Part shown: positions 27,541 to 36,503 of the stretch, in pieces | How positions within the stretch are numbered: position 1 is the first letter of the stretch | How the letters are laid out: the number at the start of each line of letters is the position of its first letter | Assembly: GCA_019912665.1 (NCBI GenBank) | Contig: JAIOIE010000030.1 | Span: forward strand, 1-60,273 | Length of the DNA stretch: 60,273 bases | Reading direction: 5' to 3' | Source: Deltaproteobacteria bacterium | GTDB lineage: Bacteria; Desulfobacterota; GWC2-55-46 | Program-made: the position numbers and the translations under genes | The notes under the pieces: generated by a model | Database searches by the model: none | What the model saw: the letters and a program-made list of their open reading frames with translations, nothing else | Told to the model about the DNA's origin: nothing

Positions 27541-28214
27541 CTGACGTAAAGGAAGACGCAAGGAAGTTGAAGGAAGTCCTGGCCCTGAACCCGCTTTTCA
27601 AGGGGCTCGAGGACTTCTATATAACCGACCTCATCCCGAGGGCGGAGTTGAGGTCCTGGCCCGGCGGCATTCAGGTCATCACGGAGGGCGACGAGGGCGA
27701 CGCCGTATATTTCATCGTCTCCGGGAAGGTCAAGGTCACGCTCTACGGCGAGGAAGGCCGCGAGATAGTGCTCGCGGTCCTCAAGACCGGCGACATGTTC
27801 GGCGAGATGTCCATAATGGACGACAAGCCCAGGTCCGCGAACGTCGAGGCCGTTACCGACCTCTCATGCCTGGTCATAGGCAAGTCCGCCTTTCTGGAAT
27901 ACCTCTCGAAGCACCATAAAGTGTACATGCGGCTATTCGCCTATCTTACCGGCAGGCTCAGGGAGGCTACGAGGAAGATAGGCGGGCTCGCGCTCCTGGA
28001 CGTCTGCGGTAGAATCGCCCACACTCTCATCGGCATGGCCAACGCCGAGGGGTCCGATGAAAAGGTCATAGCCATAGAGAGGCCCACTCACGAAGAGCTC
28101 GCGGCCATGATAGGCTCCTCCAGGGAGGTCGTGAGCAGGGCCCTTAAGAAGATGACCCAGGAGGGTTATATAAAGATAGAAAAAGGCAGGATACTCCTTT
28201 ACCTCACCGAGTGA
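27537..28214 (+). CDS. Crp/Fnr-family transcription regulator
   Basis: 225 residues: cyclic-nucleotide-binding beta barrel (about 18-135, with GDEGDAVYFIVSGKVKVTLYG and GDMFGEMSIMDDKPRSA), a dimerisation helix and a C-terminal winged helix-turn-helix (THEELAAMIGSSREVVSRALKKM, about 180-205). No cysteine cluster for an iron-sulfur centre of the FNR type is present. The region that contacts cAMP's phosphate (R-S-A) is kept, but the real ligand is unknown. ATG 27537 overlaps the pmbA stop. It is the last gene of the folK-to-crp stretch. Confidence 0.92.
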   Translation: MTDVKEDARKLKEVLALNPLFKGLEDFYITDLIPRAELRSWPGGIQVITEGDEGDAVYFIVSGKVKVTLYGEEGREIVLAVLKTGDMFGEMSIMDDKPRSANVEAVTDLSCLVIGKSAFLEYLSKHHKVYMRLFAYLTGRLREATRKIGGLALLDVCGRIAHTLIGMANAEGSDEKVIAIERPTHEELAAMIGSSREVVSRALKKMTQEGYIKIEKGRILLYLTE

Positions 28215-28244
28215 CCCGGGTCACTGCCCCCGACGCTCGCCTCA

Positions 28245-28313
28245 AGTATACTCATCCCGTGCTTACGGCCCGCCGCGGGCTAAATAGCTTGACACGGGAG
28301 CGCTGAGTATGCT
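28245..28313 (+). other. Long inverted repeat with overlapping promoter-like sequence, in a 367-base gap
   Basis: AGTATACTCA-TCCCGTG (28245-28261) pairs with CACGGGA (28293-28299) and, after a GCGC bulge, TGAGTATGCT (28304-28313): 17 pairs with one G-T wobble. A GCCC/GGGC hairpin lies inside. TTGACA (28289-28294) with TAATGA (28313-28318), spacer 18, overlaps the 3' arm and could be the promoter of the peptidase gene. The rest of the gap (28319-28581) holds T-rich tracts near 28371 and a GC-rich hairpin near 28526-28553 but no credible gene. Confidence 0.5.
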
Positions 28314-28581
28314 AATGAATCTCCACTCGAAAAAGCACCCGCAAGACCCGGGAACCCCGAAGTCCGTACCTTTTTTTCAAGTTTTTCCCTTGCGCGCCGA
28401 TATGAAATGGCGGCAAAAACACCGAGACCCTTTCCACCCGCTGAAAAGACCGGGCCTGGAAGGCTCACCATGAGCGGCAGCCGTCCTTAAGCCGCGGTAA
28501 TCCCGCAATACGGCTTTAAACCCGGGCTCTCCGGAGCAGCCCCGGGCAGAGCGAAAAAATCCTGGAAGGGAGGACCTCACG

Positions 28582-29502
28582 TTGGATAGGCGGTTTCTTA
28601 CGCTCTTTGTCCTTGCGAACGACGCTTCCAAACCGAGAAAACTGAATATCCCCTTCAGATATCTCAAGGTAGCAGGAGTTCTTTCCATCGTCTTTTCCCT
28701 CGCCCTGGCCTTCGTAATAATAGATTACATGAGGCTCAGGGTGAACCACGTCGAGTTCTCATCGCTTAAGAAGGAAAACTCCGAGCAGAAGGCCGTGCTC
28801 CAGGGCTTCGCCTCCAAGATAAGCGACCTCGAAAGCCAGCTGGCCAGGCTCAACCTGTTCGACAAGAAGATACGCATAATCGCGAATATCGAGAAGGACC
28901 CCAAGCCGGCCGGAGGCGCCGAGCAGGTGCTCGGGATGGGAGGCGATTCCTCGGTTGACGAGAACACGTTCCCGTCCGCCGGAGCGAAGGTCGACGAGCT
29001 GGTAGAGAAAATGCGCTCCGACCTCCTTAACCTCGAATACCAGGCCGCTCAGCAGGAGGAGAGCCTTGTCGAGCTTAGCGACCACCTTGTAAATAAGTCG
29101 GTCATGCTCGCCTCCACGCCGTCGATATGGCCGGCAAAGGGATGGGTCACCTCCAGGTTCGGGAGCAGGATCTCTCCTTTTACTGGAGCACCCCACCACC
29201 ATGCCGGGATAGACATAGCCAACAGCATAGGCACCCCGGTAATCGCGCCTGCGGACGGCATAGTCGTCAAGGCGGCAAAGGAGGCGAACCTCGGCAGGGC
29301 CGTGGTCATCTCGCACGGGTACGGGATCAAGACCACTTACGGGCATCTTTCCGAGACGTTCGTAGCCGTGGGCCAGAGGGTCAAGCGCGGCGCAAAGATA
29401 GGGACCATCGGAAACTCGGGACGCTCGACGGGGCCCCACCTCCATTACTCGGTATCCTTGAACGGGATAAACGTCAATCCCGAAAAGTACATACTCGACT
29501 GA
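28582..29502 (+). CDS. Membrane-anchored M23 peptidase (LytM-type)
   Basis: 306 residues: cytoplasmic lead, one transmembrane helix (about 29-49), a periplasmic coiled coil (55-170) and a C-terminal M23 peptidase domain. Zinc ligands are His207 and Asp211 (HHHAGID) and His288 (GPHLHYS), with His255 region YGHLSET, so it looks catalytically competent rather than an activator with a degenerate site. It probably cuts peptidoglycan crosslinks or regulates such cutting in the periplasm. TTG start with GGGAGG upstream. In Geobacter-like genomes such a gene precedes secA, as here. Confidence 0.9.
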   Translation: MDRRFLTLFVLANDASKPRKLNIPFRYLKVAGVLSIVFSLALAFVIIDYMRLRVNHVEFSSLKKENSEQKAVLQGFASKISDLESQLARLNLFDKKIRIIANIEKDPKPAGGAEQVLGMGGDSSVDENTFPSAGAKVDELVEKMRSDLLNLEYQAAQQEESLVELSDHLVNKSVMLASTPSIWPAKGWVTSRFGSRISPFTGAPHHHAGIDIANSIGTPVIAPADGIVVKAAKEANLGRAVVISHGYGIKTTYGHLSETFVAVGQRVKRGAKIGTIGNSGRSTGPHLHYSVSLNGINVNPEKYILD

Positions 29503-29523
29503 ACCGGTTCCATCAAGGCATGG

Positions 29524-29561
29524 AAAGGCCCCCGGAGAGTTCCGCGGGGCCTTTTTATTTT
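29524..29561 (+). terminator. Intrinsic terminator after the M23 peptidase gene
   Basis: AAGGCCCC (near 29525-29532) pairs with GGGGCCTT (29546-29553), followed by TTTTTATTTT. Confidence 0.9.
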
Positions 29562-29616
29562 GAATGAAAGCCGCTCGTGTGCGCTTTTAAAAAGGATTTC
29601 GGCCGGTATGGAAATA

Positions 29617-29640
29617 TTGTTATAATTATGCTATTATAAT
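29617..29640 (+). promoter_or_regulatory. AT-rich promoter region of secA with two TATAAT boxes
   Basis: TATAAT occurs at 29621-29626 and again at 29635-29640, in a clear AT-rich island inside GC-rich DNA about 130-150 bases before secA. Convincing -35 boxes are not seen, so the exact start site is uncertain. Confidence 0.45.
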
Positions 29641-29768
29641 TGTTTTCCGGTCCAAGGCATATTTATGCCATAATAACCGCGATATGCCGGATTAATGAGC
29701 AATATCCCGGCGGTTGCATAAAGGTTCTGAATTCAGGCCGCCCGTAAAAAAAGGGAAACCAGGGGAAT

Positions 29769-32486
29769 ATGTTAAACAGTCTGCTTAAAAAAGTTTTCGG
29801 CTCCAAGAACGAGCGCGAAGTCAAACGGATGGCGCCCATAGTCGAGGAGATAAACTCCCTTGAGCCGTCCATGAAGGCCTTGAGCGACGAGGGCCTGAAG
29901 GACCTGACGCTCAGGTTCAAAGAGGAGCTTGCCTCGGGTAAGACCCTGGAAGACATCCTCCCGAGGGCGTTCGCCGCCGTGAGGGAGGTTGCGTGGAGGC
30001 GCCTTAAGATGCGCCACTTCGACGTCCAGCTCATGGGCGGATACGTCCTTAACAGCGGCAAGATATCCGAGATGAAGACCGGCGAGGGAAAGACCCTCGT
30101 CGCCACGCTCCCGCTCTATTTGAACGCCCTTACCGGCAAGGGCGCGCACCTCGTGACGGTGAACGACTACCTGGCGAGGAGGGACAGCCACTGGATGGGC
30201 ACGGTCTATCACGCGCTCGGCCTTACGGTGGGCATCATCCAGAGCGATGAGAGCTATATCTACGACCCTTCCTACACCGATGGGCCGGGGAGCTTCACTC
30301 ACCTCCGCCCCGTAACGCGGAAGGACGCCTATAACGCCGACATAACCTACGGCACCAACAACGAGTTCGGGTTCGACTACCTCCGCGACAACATGAAGTT
30401 CTCGCTCGACGAGTACGTCCAGCGGGAGCACAACTTCGCCATAGTGGACGAGGTTGACTCCATCCTCATAGACGAGGCCAGGACCCCGCTAATCATCTCA
30501 GGGCCGACCGAGGACTCTACCGACAAGTACTACGAGATAGACCGTATAATGCCCGGGCTCAGGAAAGAAGACCACTTCACGGTGGACGAGAAGGCCAAGC
30601 AGGTCCTCCTTACCGAGGAGGGCATGAACAGGGTTGAGGAGCTCCTCGGCATAGAGAACCTCTACGACCCGGCGCACATAGAGACGCTCCACCACGTAAA
30701 CCAGGCGCTTCGCGCCCACGTCCTCTTCCACAGGGACGTGGACTACGTCGTGAAGGACGGCCAGGTCATAATAGTCGACGAGTTCACTGGGCGCCTCATG
30801 ACCGGGAGGCGCTGGAGCGACGGGCTCCACCAGGCGGTCGAGGCCAAGGAGAAGGTCAAGATAGAGAGCGAGAACCAGACGCTCGCCACCATCACCTTCC
30901 AGAACTACTTCAGGATGTACGAGAAGCTCGCTGGCATGACCGGCACCGCCGATACCGAGGCCGCCGAGTTCAGGAACATATACAACCTCGACGTCGTGGT
31001 CATCCCGACGAACAGGCCGCTTGCCAGGGTGGACGCAACGGACCTCGTCTACAAGACCAAGAAGGAGAAGTTCAAGGCCGTAATAAAGGACCTTGAGGAG
31101 TCCTACAGGCAGGGGAGGCCCGTGCTCGTCGGCACCATCTCCATCGAGGACTCCGAGCGCCTCGCCAAGATGCTCGTAAGCCATAAGATCCCTCACCACG
31201 TGCTTAACGCGAAGCAGCACGAGCGGGAGGCCGAGATAGTCGCCCAGGCCGGCAGGCTAAAGGCCGTCACCATATCGACCAACATGGCCGGAAGGGGAAC
31301 CGACATACTCCTCGGCGGAAACCCCGAGTACCTTGCCTCAGCCCGCGCCGGCAAGGACGACACGAACCCCGAGTACAAGGCCGCGCTCGAGAAGGCGAGG
31401 GCGCTCTGCGAGGAGGAGAAGGCCAAGGTGCTCGCTTTGGGCGGCCTCTACATCCTCGGCACCGAGAGGCACGAGTCCAGGCGCATAGACAACCAGCTCC
31501 GGGGCCGCGCGGGCCGCCAGGGCGACCCGGGCTCGTCAAGGTTTTATATGTCGCTCGAGGACGATCTGCTGCGCATATTCGGCTCGGACAGGATAGCCTC
31601 CATAATGGAGAGGATAGGAATGGATGAGGACGTGCCCATCGAGCACGGCCTCGTCTCCAAGGCCATAGAGAACGCGCAGAAAAAGGTCGAAGGGCATAAC
31701 TTCGACATAAGGAAGCACCTCCTGGAATATGACGACGTCATGAACCAGCAGAGGACCGTCGTCTACGGGTACAGGAAGCAGATACTCGGCCAGCAGGGGC
31801 TCCGGGAGATGGTGAAGGAGTTCTCCGAGGAGGCCGCGAGGGAACTGGTCGGGACGCACGTCGACGAGAAGAGCCATGTCGAGGACTGGGACCTAAAGAC
31901 AATAAACGACGCGGCCATGATGCAGTTCGGGATGCATTTCGGCCCCGATGACATGCAGGGCGTGAACAGCCGCGAGGCCCTTGCCGAGGGCATAGCCGAG
32001 AAGGCGTGGAAGTCCTACGAGGATAAGATAGCTATCGTGGGCGATGAGGCCTTCCTCCAGTTTGAGAAAGTGATACTCCTCCACACGCTCGACTCCTTAT
32101 GGAAGGACCACCTCCTTTCAATGGACCACCTCAAGGGCGGCATAGGCTTAAGGGGCTACGGCCAGAAGAACCCGCTCCAGGAGTACAAGAAGGAAGGCTT
32201 CGAGCTCTTCGCGGGCCTCATCGCGAGGCTCCGTAGCGAGGTATGCGAGCGGCTCTTCAAGGTGCAGATAAAGATGGAGGAGAACGCTCAAGCCGCCCCG
32301 CCGCCTCCTCAGCCCAGGCAGAGCCAGCAGAGGGTGAGGTACTCGAGAGGGGAGGAGGCCGAAAGCGCCCCCGAAAAGGAGCAGCCTGTCGTAAGGGCGG
32401 GCGAGAAGGTAGGCAGGAACGACCCGTGCCCATGCGGGAGCGGTTTGAAATACAAGAGATGCTGCGGCATGACCGTGGCAAGATAA
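29769..32486 (+). CDS. secA: SecA preprotein translocase ATPase
   Basis: 905 residues; ATP-driven motor that pushes unfolded preproteins through SecYEG. Walker [10 protein letters not shown] near 101-110, VNDYLARRD, the [20 protein letters not shown] Walker B region, [10 protein letters not shown] and [15 protein letters not shown] of the second motor domain, and the C-terminal zinc motif [13 protein letters not shown] with a preceding low-complexity linker are all visible. Start ATG 29769 with AGGGG upstream. argJ follows after 16 bases; the secA-argJ order is one I associate with Geobacter. Confidence 0.98.
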   Translation: MLNSLLKKVFGSKNEREVKRMAPIVEEINSLEPSMKALSDEGLKDLTLRFKEELASGKTLEDILPRAFAAVREVAWRRLKMRHFDVQLMGGYVLNSGKISEMKTGEGKTLVATLPLYLNALTGKGAHLVTVNDYLARRDSHWMGTVYHALGLTVGIIQSDESYIYDPSYTDGPGSFTHLRPVTRKDAYNADITYGTNNEFGFDYLRDNMKFSLDEYVQREHNFAIVDEVDSILIDEARTPLIISGPTEDSTDKYYEIDRIMPGLRKEDHFTVDEKAKQVLLTEEGMNRVEELLGIENLYDPAHIETLHHVNQALRAHVLFHRDVDYVVKDGQVIIVDEFTGRLMTGRRWSDGLHQAVEAKEKVKIESENQTLATITFQNYFRMYEKLAGMTGTADTEAAEFRNIYNLDVVVIPTNRPLARVDATDLVYKTKKEKFKAVIKDLEESYRQGRPVLVGTISIEDSERLAKMLVSHKIPHHVLNAKQHEREAEIVAQAGRLKAVTISTNMAGRGTDILLGGNPEYLASARAGKDDTNPEYKAALEKARALCEEEKAKVLALGGLYILGTERHESRRIDNQLRGRAGRQGDPGSSRFYMSLEDDLLRIFGSDRIASIMERIGMDEDVPIEHGLVSKAIENAQKKVEGHNFDIRKHLLEYDDVMNQQRTVVYGYRKQILGQQGLREMVKEFSEEAARELVGTHVDEKSHVEDWDLKTINDAAMMQFGMHFGPDDMQGVNSREALAEGIAEKAWKSYEDKIAIVGDEAFLQFEKVILLHTLDSLWKDHLLSMDHLKGGIGLRGYGQKNPLQEYKKEGFELFAGLIARLRSEVCERLFKVQIKMEENAQAAPPPPQPRQSQQRVRYSRGEEAESAPEKEQPVVRAGEKVGRNDPCPCGSGLKYKRCCGMTVAR

Positions 32487-32502
32487 GGCGGCGGAAAGCG
32501 GG

Positions 32503-33714
32503 ATGGCGGATTTCACGAAGGCCGGCAGGCAGTTCGATCTGAGGGTGCCGGGATTCAGGGCCGCGGGCGCGGCTGCAGGCATAAAAAAGAACGGAAAAAA
32601 GGACCTTGCAGTCATCGTGAGCGACTCCCCGGCATCAGTTGCGGGGGTCTTCACGACCAATTCCGTCAAGGCCGCCCCGGTCCTCCTCGACATGAAGAGG
32701 ATTAAAAAAGGGCTGGCGAGCGGGCTTCTGGTGAATAGCGGCAACGCCAACGCGTGCACAGGAAAAGAAGGCATGCGGAACGCGGAGGCCATGGCCGAGA
32801 TGGCCGAGCGCACGCTGGGGTTGAAGAAAGGGAGCTTACTCGTCGCCTCGACCGGAGTAATCGGCGTGCCGCTCCCTATAGATAGGGTGGAAAAGGGCCT
32901 GCCTTTACTTTCCAGATCCCTCGGGTATGAGGGCCTGGGCTCGGCGGCAGAGGCCATGATGACCACAGACGCCTTTCCCAAGAAGACCATCCTGAAAGCG
33001 AAGCTCGGCGGCGTTGAAGTCACCCTCGCCGGGATCGCAAAGGGCGCGGGCATGATATGCCCCAATATGGCTACGATGCTCGCCTTCTTTTTTACCGACG
33101 CCAGCATAAAAGCCCCCGCGCTCTCAAAGGCCCTGAAAGCCGCAGTCGACCGCTCTTTCAACAGCATAATCGTCGATAATGACACCTCTACCAACGATAC
33201 GGTCCTTGCCTTCGCGAACGGCGCCGGGAACGGCGGCGAAATAAAAGATGGCACAAGGGAGTTCGATTCTTTCACTGAACTCCTCACCGCGGCTTCTACC
33301 GAGCTAGCCCACATGATAGTAAAGGACGGAGAGGGCGCGACAAGGTTCGTGGAGATCGAGGTCTCGGGCGCGTCAAGCGTCGCAGAGGCAAGGAAGGCCG
33401 CCCGGACCGTCGCGGAGTCCTATCTTTGCAAGACCGCCTTTTTCGGAGGCGACCCGAACTGGGGGCGCATAATCGCGGCCATAGGCAGGGCGGGCGTAAA
33501 GATGAGGGAAGAAAGGACCAGCATCTCCTTCAACGGCGTGCAGGTCGTTCTAAAGGGACTCGATACAGGCAGGGAGAAGGAAGCTGCAAGGGCCATGAAG
33601 AAAAAGGAGCTCCTGGTGCTGGTCGATATCGGCGCGGGCAGGGGCTCGGACAGGGTCTGGACGACCGACCTCACCTACGAGTACGTCAAGATAAACTCCG
33701 CTTACAGGACTTAA
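32503..33714 (+). CDS. argJ: ArgJ, ornithine acetyltransferase (self-cleaving)
   Basis: 403 residues. ArgJ moves the acetyl group from acetylornithine to glutamate, and in bifunctional forms also makes acetylglutamate from acetyl-CoA. The precursor cleaves itself before the nucleophilic Thr, here Thr117 in ASTGVIG. LVNSGNANACTG, KGAGMICPNMATMLAFF, DNDTSTNDTV and GGDPNWGRI are conserved family segments. The separate argA at 25.7 kb makes strict bifunctionality unnecessary. It lies 18 kb from argB-argD-argF-argG, so arginine genes are split into three places. Confidence 0.96.
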   Translation: MADFTKAGRQFDLRVPGFRAAGAAAGIKKNGKKDLAVIVSDSPASVAGVFTTNSVKAAPVLLDMKRIKKGLASGLLVNSGNANACTGKEGMRNAEAMAEMAERTLGLKKGSLLVASTGVIGVPLPIDRVEKGLPLLSRSLGYEGLGSAAEAMMTTDAFPKKTILKAKLGGVEVTLAGIAKGAGMICPNMATMLAFFFTDASIKAPALSKALKAAVDRSFNSIIVDNDTSTNDTVLAFANGAGNGGEIKDGTREFDSFTELLTAASTELAHMIVKDGEGATRFVEIEVSGASSVAEARKAARTVAESYLCKTAFFGGDPNWGRIIAAIGRAGVKMREERTSISFNGVQVVLKGLDTGREKEAARAMKKKELLVLVDIGAGRGSDRVWTTDLTYEYVKINSAYRT

Positions 33715-33726
33715 GGAGGGAAATCC

Positions 33727-34149
33727 ATGGAACCTTTTCTCAAGGAAGCCGAAAAATGGCTGAGGCAGGCCGAATACGACCTCAAGGCCGCGGAGTGGAC
33801 GCAGCAGGGCGGCTTCCATGCCCAGGCCACCTTCCTTGCGCAGCAGTCCGCTGCCAAGTCCCTGCGGGCTTTCCTCTTTTTAAGCAAGGAGGACGCCCGC
33901 GAGACCCGCTCGGTCGTAGAGCTTATCGACAGGGCCATAGTCCATGAGGAGGAGTTCAGGAAGTTCGTCGGCTCGTCCAGGAGCCTCGACCTCTATTACA
34001 AGACCTCGCGCTTCCCTGACGCCATCCCCGGCGGCATACCATCCGAGGTGATATCAGACAAGGAATCAGTGGAGGCGATACGCCAGGCAGCCGACATCAT
34101 CGCCATAGTCGAGAAGAAAAGGAAGTCGGCCCTCCCGGAAAGCCTTTGA
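33727..34149 (+). CDS. HEPN-domain protein without a nearby nucleotidyltransferase partner
   Basis: 140 residues of the HEPN family: WLRQAEYDLKAAEW, an AQQSAAKSLRAFLF helix, RETRSVVELIDRA, and YYKTSRFPDAIPGG close to its C-terminus. HEPN proteins are often RNases or partners of MNT nucleotidyltransferases in toxin-antitoxin pairs. Here the usual R-x4-6-H motif is not evident and no MNT gene is adjacent; the neighbours are argJ (12 bases upstream) and pilD. AAGGAGG precedes the ATG. Function unknown. Confidence 0.85.
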   Translation: MEPFLKEAEKWLRQAEYDLKAAEWTQQGGFHAQATFLAQQSAAKSLRAFLFLSKEDARETRSVVELIDRAIVHEEEFRKFVGSSRSLDLYYKTSRFPDAIPGGIPSEVISDKESVEAIRQAADIIAIVEKKRKSALPESL

Positions 34150-34186
34150 TCTTGCGCCAAACCGGCGCTCCGGTCCTTAAGCCGCG

Positions 34187-34981
34187 GTGAATATTCAGCC
34201 GATGTCCGTAGACCTCATCCTCATCCTGCCCCTTGTTTTCGGGGCCATAGTTGGCAGCTTCCTGAATGTCTGTATCCACAGGATACCTCTGGGCGTTTCG
34301 GTCGTATATCCCCCTTCGAGCTGTCCGAACTGCTCAAAGAGCATACCCTTTTACCTGAATATACCTGTCATAAGCTATGTGTTGCTGCGCGGCAGGTGCT
34401 CCTCGTGCGGCGAGCCGTTCTCGGCGAGGTACCCTGTAGTCGAGGCCTTTACGGCCCTCGTTGCGCTCTTCACCTTCTTAAGATTCGGCCCCACTCTGGA
34501 GGCCGCGGTTTATTTCGTATTCCTCTCCGCGCTCATAGTCATAACCTTCATAGACCTTGACCTCAAGATCATACCTGACGTCATAAGCCTTCCGGGCATT
34601 GCCGCCGGGCTCATGGCCTCGTTCTTTCTCCCTTACCCGGGGGTGCTTGATTCTTTTATCGGCGCTGCCGCCGGCGGCGGGGTGCTATTTGCGGTCGCCT
34701 GGGGGTATTACCTGGCGACCGGGCAGGAGGGCATGGGCGGCGGGGACGTGAAACTCCTGGCCATGATAGGCGCGTTTCTTGGCTGGAAGGGCGTAATACT
34801 TACGCTCCTCATCGGGTCTTTTGCCGGCGCGCTCATAGGCGCTGTCTTGATGCTCGCGCTCGGCAAGGGTTCGAGGTACGCGGTGCCATTCGGCCCGTTC
34901 CTGGCCTTGGGAGCGGCGGTGCATCTCTTTTTCGGTGAGTCGATCATAAGCTGGTACCTCTTAAGGGCTACGGGCGGCTAA
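34187..34981 (+). CDS. pilD: PilD-type prepilin peptidase / N-methyltransferase
   Basis: 264-residue polytopic inner-membrane aspartic protease that cleaves and methylates type IV prepilins. The N-terminal methyltransferase part has two zinc pairs, Cys46/Cys49 and Cys71/Cys74. Catalytic aspartates are in FIDLDLKIIPD (Asp123/Asp125) and MGGGDVKL (Asp187). The GTG start at 34187 has no strong ribosome site; a later in-frame ATG (residue 6) is possible. It directly precedes the sensor kinase gene and serves the prepilins encoded at 38-44 kb. Confidence 0.94.
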   Translation: MNIQPMSVDLILILPLVFGAIVGSFLNVCIHRIPLGVSVVYPPSSCPNCSKSIPFYLNIPVISYVLLRGRCSSCGEPFSARYPVVEAFTALVALFTFLRFGPTLEAAVYFVFLSALIVITFIDLDLKIIPDVISLPGIAAGLMASFFLPYPGVLDSFIGAAAGGGVLFAVAWGYYLATGQEGMGGGDVKLLAMIGAFLGWKGVILTLLIGSFAGALIGAVLMLALGKGSRYAVPFGPFLALGAAVHLFFGESIISWYLLRATGG

Positions 34982-34982
34982 A

Positions 34983-36503
34983 ATGAAAAATGGCCTCGGC
35001 ATCCGGTTCCAGCTAACCGCCAGCATGGTCATAATGACCGTCGCGGGAATAGGGCTCATAGGACTCCTCAGCGTAAAGATAGTCGAGAGGAGCGCGCTCA
35101 TGTGGAAGGCGAGCCAGGCAGGGGACATGGTGAGCTTCGTCCGCGCCGCGTTCAGGGTCCAGAAGGAGGTAGCGGTTGCCGCAAGCATCACCGGGGCGGC
35201 CTTGAAGGAGGCGGGGGTTGCTTCTTTCAGGCTTGTTGGCCCGAACGGCAGGACGCTTGTAGCCGAGGGCTCGATGCAGGAGGGGCCCGGCGAGCGGTTC
35301 GCGTCCACGGAGGGGTTCGAGGCCTTCAGGTACGGCGGCGGCTGGTTCATGGGCGCCGGCGAGAGCCTCCGCATATCAGCGCTGGTGAGCTGGCCGGGGC
35401 AGGGGAACGGCAGGATCGAGTTCGTCCTGAGCCTCGCCGATATAAACGAGGAGATGGCCGGGGTCAGAAGGTTCCTCCTCATTTACGCCCTTCTCGACTC
35501 CGCCGTCATTATCATATTCGGCCTCTTCCTCCTTTCGCGCTCTGTCGTGGGGCCGCTTAAGCGCCTCGAGGAGGCGGCTACCAGGATAGCCGGAGGCAGG
35601 CTTTATGAGCGGGCCAGGGTCGACGTGGAGAACGAGATAGGGAGCCTCGCCTCGTCCTTCAACAGCATGGCCGGAAGGCTGGAAGAGGAGATAAGGTCTC
35701 TTGAGCGCGTGAACGTCGAGCTCATGACCGCGCAGGACGAGCTTTTGAGGTCGTCGACCCTTGCCGCGGTCGGGAGGCTCGCCGCGGGCATAGCGCACGA
35801 GATAGGAAACCCTCTGGGAGCGCTCAGGGGCTACATGGACCTCCTCGGCAAGGGCGGCCTTGACCGCTCCGAGGAGGCCGAGATAGTCGAGCGCGCCTCC
35901 AGGGAGGTGTCGAGGATAGATTCAATCGTTAGGGAGTTCCTGGAGGTGGCCCGGCCCCCTCGTCGAGAAGGGGCCGCTGTCGCGCCCGTGGACGTGAACG
36001 CGCTCGTAGAGGATACGCTTACGGTCCTTTCAATGAGGGATGATTTCAAAGGTGTGAGGGCGGAGATGGATTTAACGGAGGGGCTTTCGCCAGTGATGGC
36101 GGACGGGGGGAAGCTCAGGCAGGTCTTCATGAACCTCCTTCTTAACGCCGCGCATTCAATGGATGGGATGATTGATAAGCCTGTGAGGATATCGACAGGC
36201 ACAGAGAGCCGGCCCAAGAAGGCCGGGAGAAGGAGAAGCGACCAGCCGCTCGGGACCGATGCCTCGGCGATGGAGTTCATTACGGTCTCTTTTTCCGACA
36301 GCGGCTCCGGCATATCCGGGGAGGACGCGAAGAGGGTCTTTGACCCGTTCTTTACGACCAAGGGGGCGGGCAGGGGCACGGGGCTCGGGCTTTTCGTCTC
36401 GCAGTCGATAATAAACGCGCACGGCGGGGAGATATCGTTCAGGTCGGTCCCAGGCGAGGGCTCGGTCTTTACCGTCGCCCTCCCCTCCGGGAGGAACCGA
36501 TGA
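34983..36503 (+). CDS. Membrane sensor histidine kinase of the pilus region (PilS-like)
   Basis: 506 residues: transmembrane helix 1 (about 11-32), a periplasmic sensing domain of about 130 residues, helix 2 (164-185), a HAMP domain (190-245), a HisKA domain with phospho-acceptor His272 (GIAHEIGNPLGA), and a HATPase_c domain with an extra basic loop (PKKAGRRRS) before DSGSGI and GTGLGLFVSQ. The topology differs from classical PilS, which has six membrane helices, so the name only reflects context. It overlaps the response regulator gene by ATGA and should phosphorylate it. Confidence 0.92.
   Translation: MKNGLGIRFQLTASMVIMTVAGIGLIGLLSVKIVERSALMWKASQAGDMVSFVRAAFRVQKEVAVAASITGAALKEAGVASFRLVGPNGRTLVAEGSMQEGPGERFASTEGFEAFRYGGGWFMGAGESLRISALVSWPGQGNGRIEFVLSLADINEEMAGVRRFLLIYALLDSAVIIIFGLFLLSRSVVGPLKRLEEAATRIAGGRLYERARVDVENEIGSLASSFNSMAGRLEEEIRSLERVNVELMTAQDELLRSSTLAAVGRLAAGIAHEIGNPLGALRGYMDLLGKGGLDRSEEAEIVERASREVSRIDSIVREFLEVARPPRREGAAVAPVDVNALVEDTLTVLSMRDDFKGVRAEMDLTEGLSPVMADGGKLRQVFMNLLLNAAHSMDGMIDKPVRISTGTESRPKKAGRRRSDQPLGTDASAMEFITVSFSDSGSGISGEDAKRVFDPFFTTKGAGRGTGLGLFVSQSIINAHGGEISFRSVPGEGSVFTVALPSGRNR

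Noticed and set aside
28483-34188. Exact 16-base repeat GTCCTTAAGCCGCGGT at 28483-28498 and 34173-34188
   Set aside because: One such match is near chance expectation for a window of this size, and the contexts differ (mid-leader versus overlapping the pilD start).
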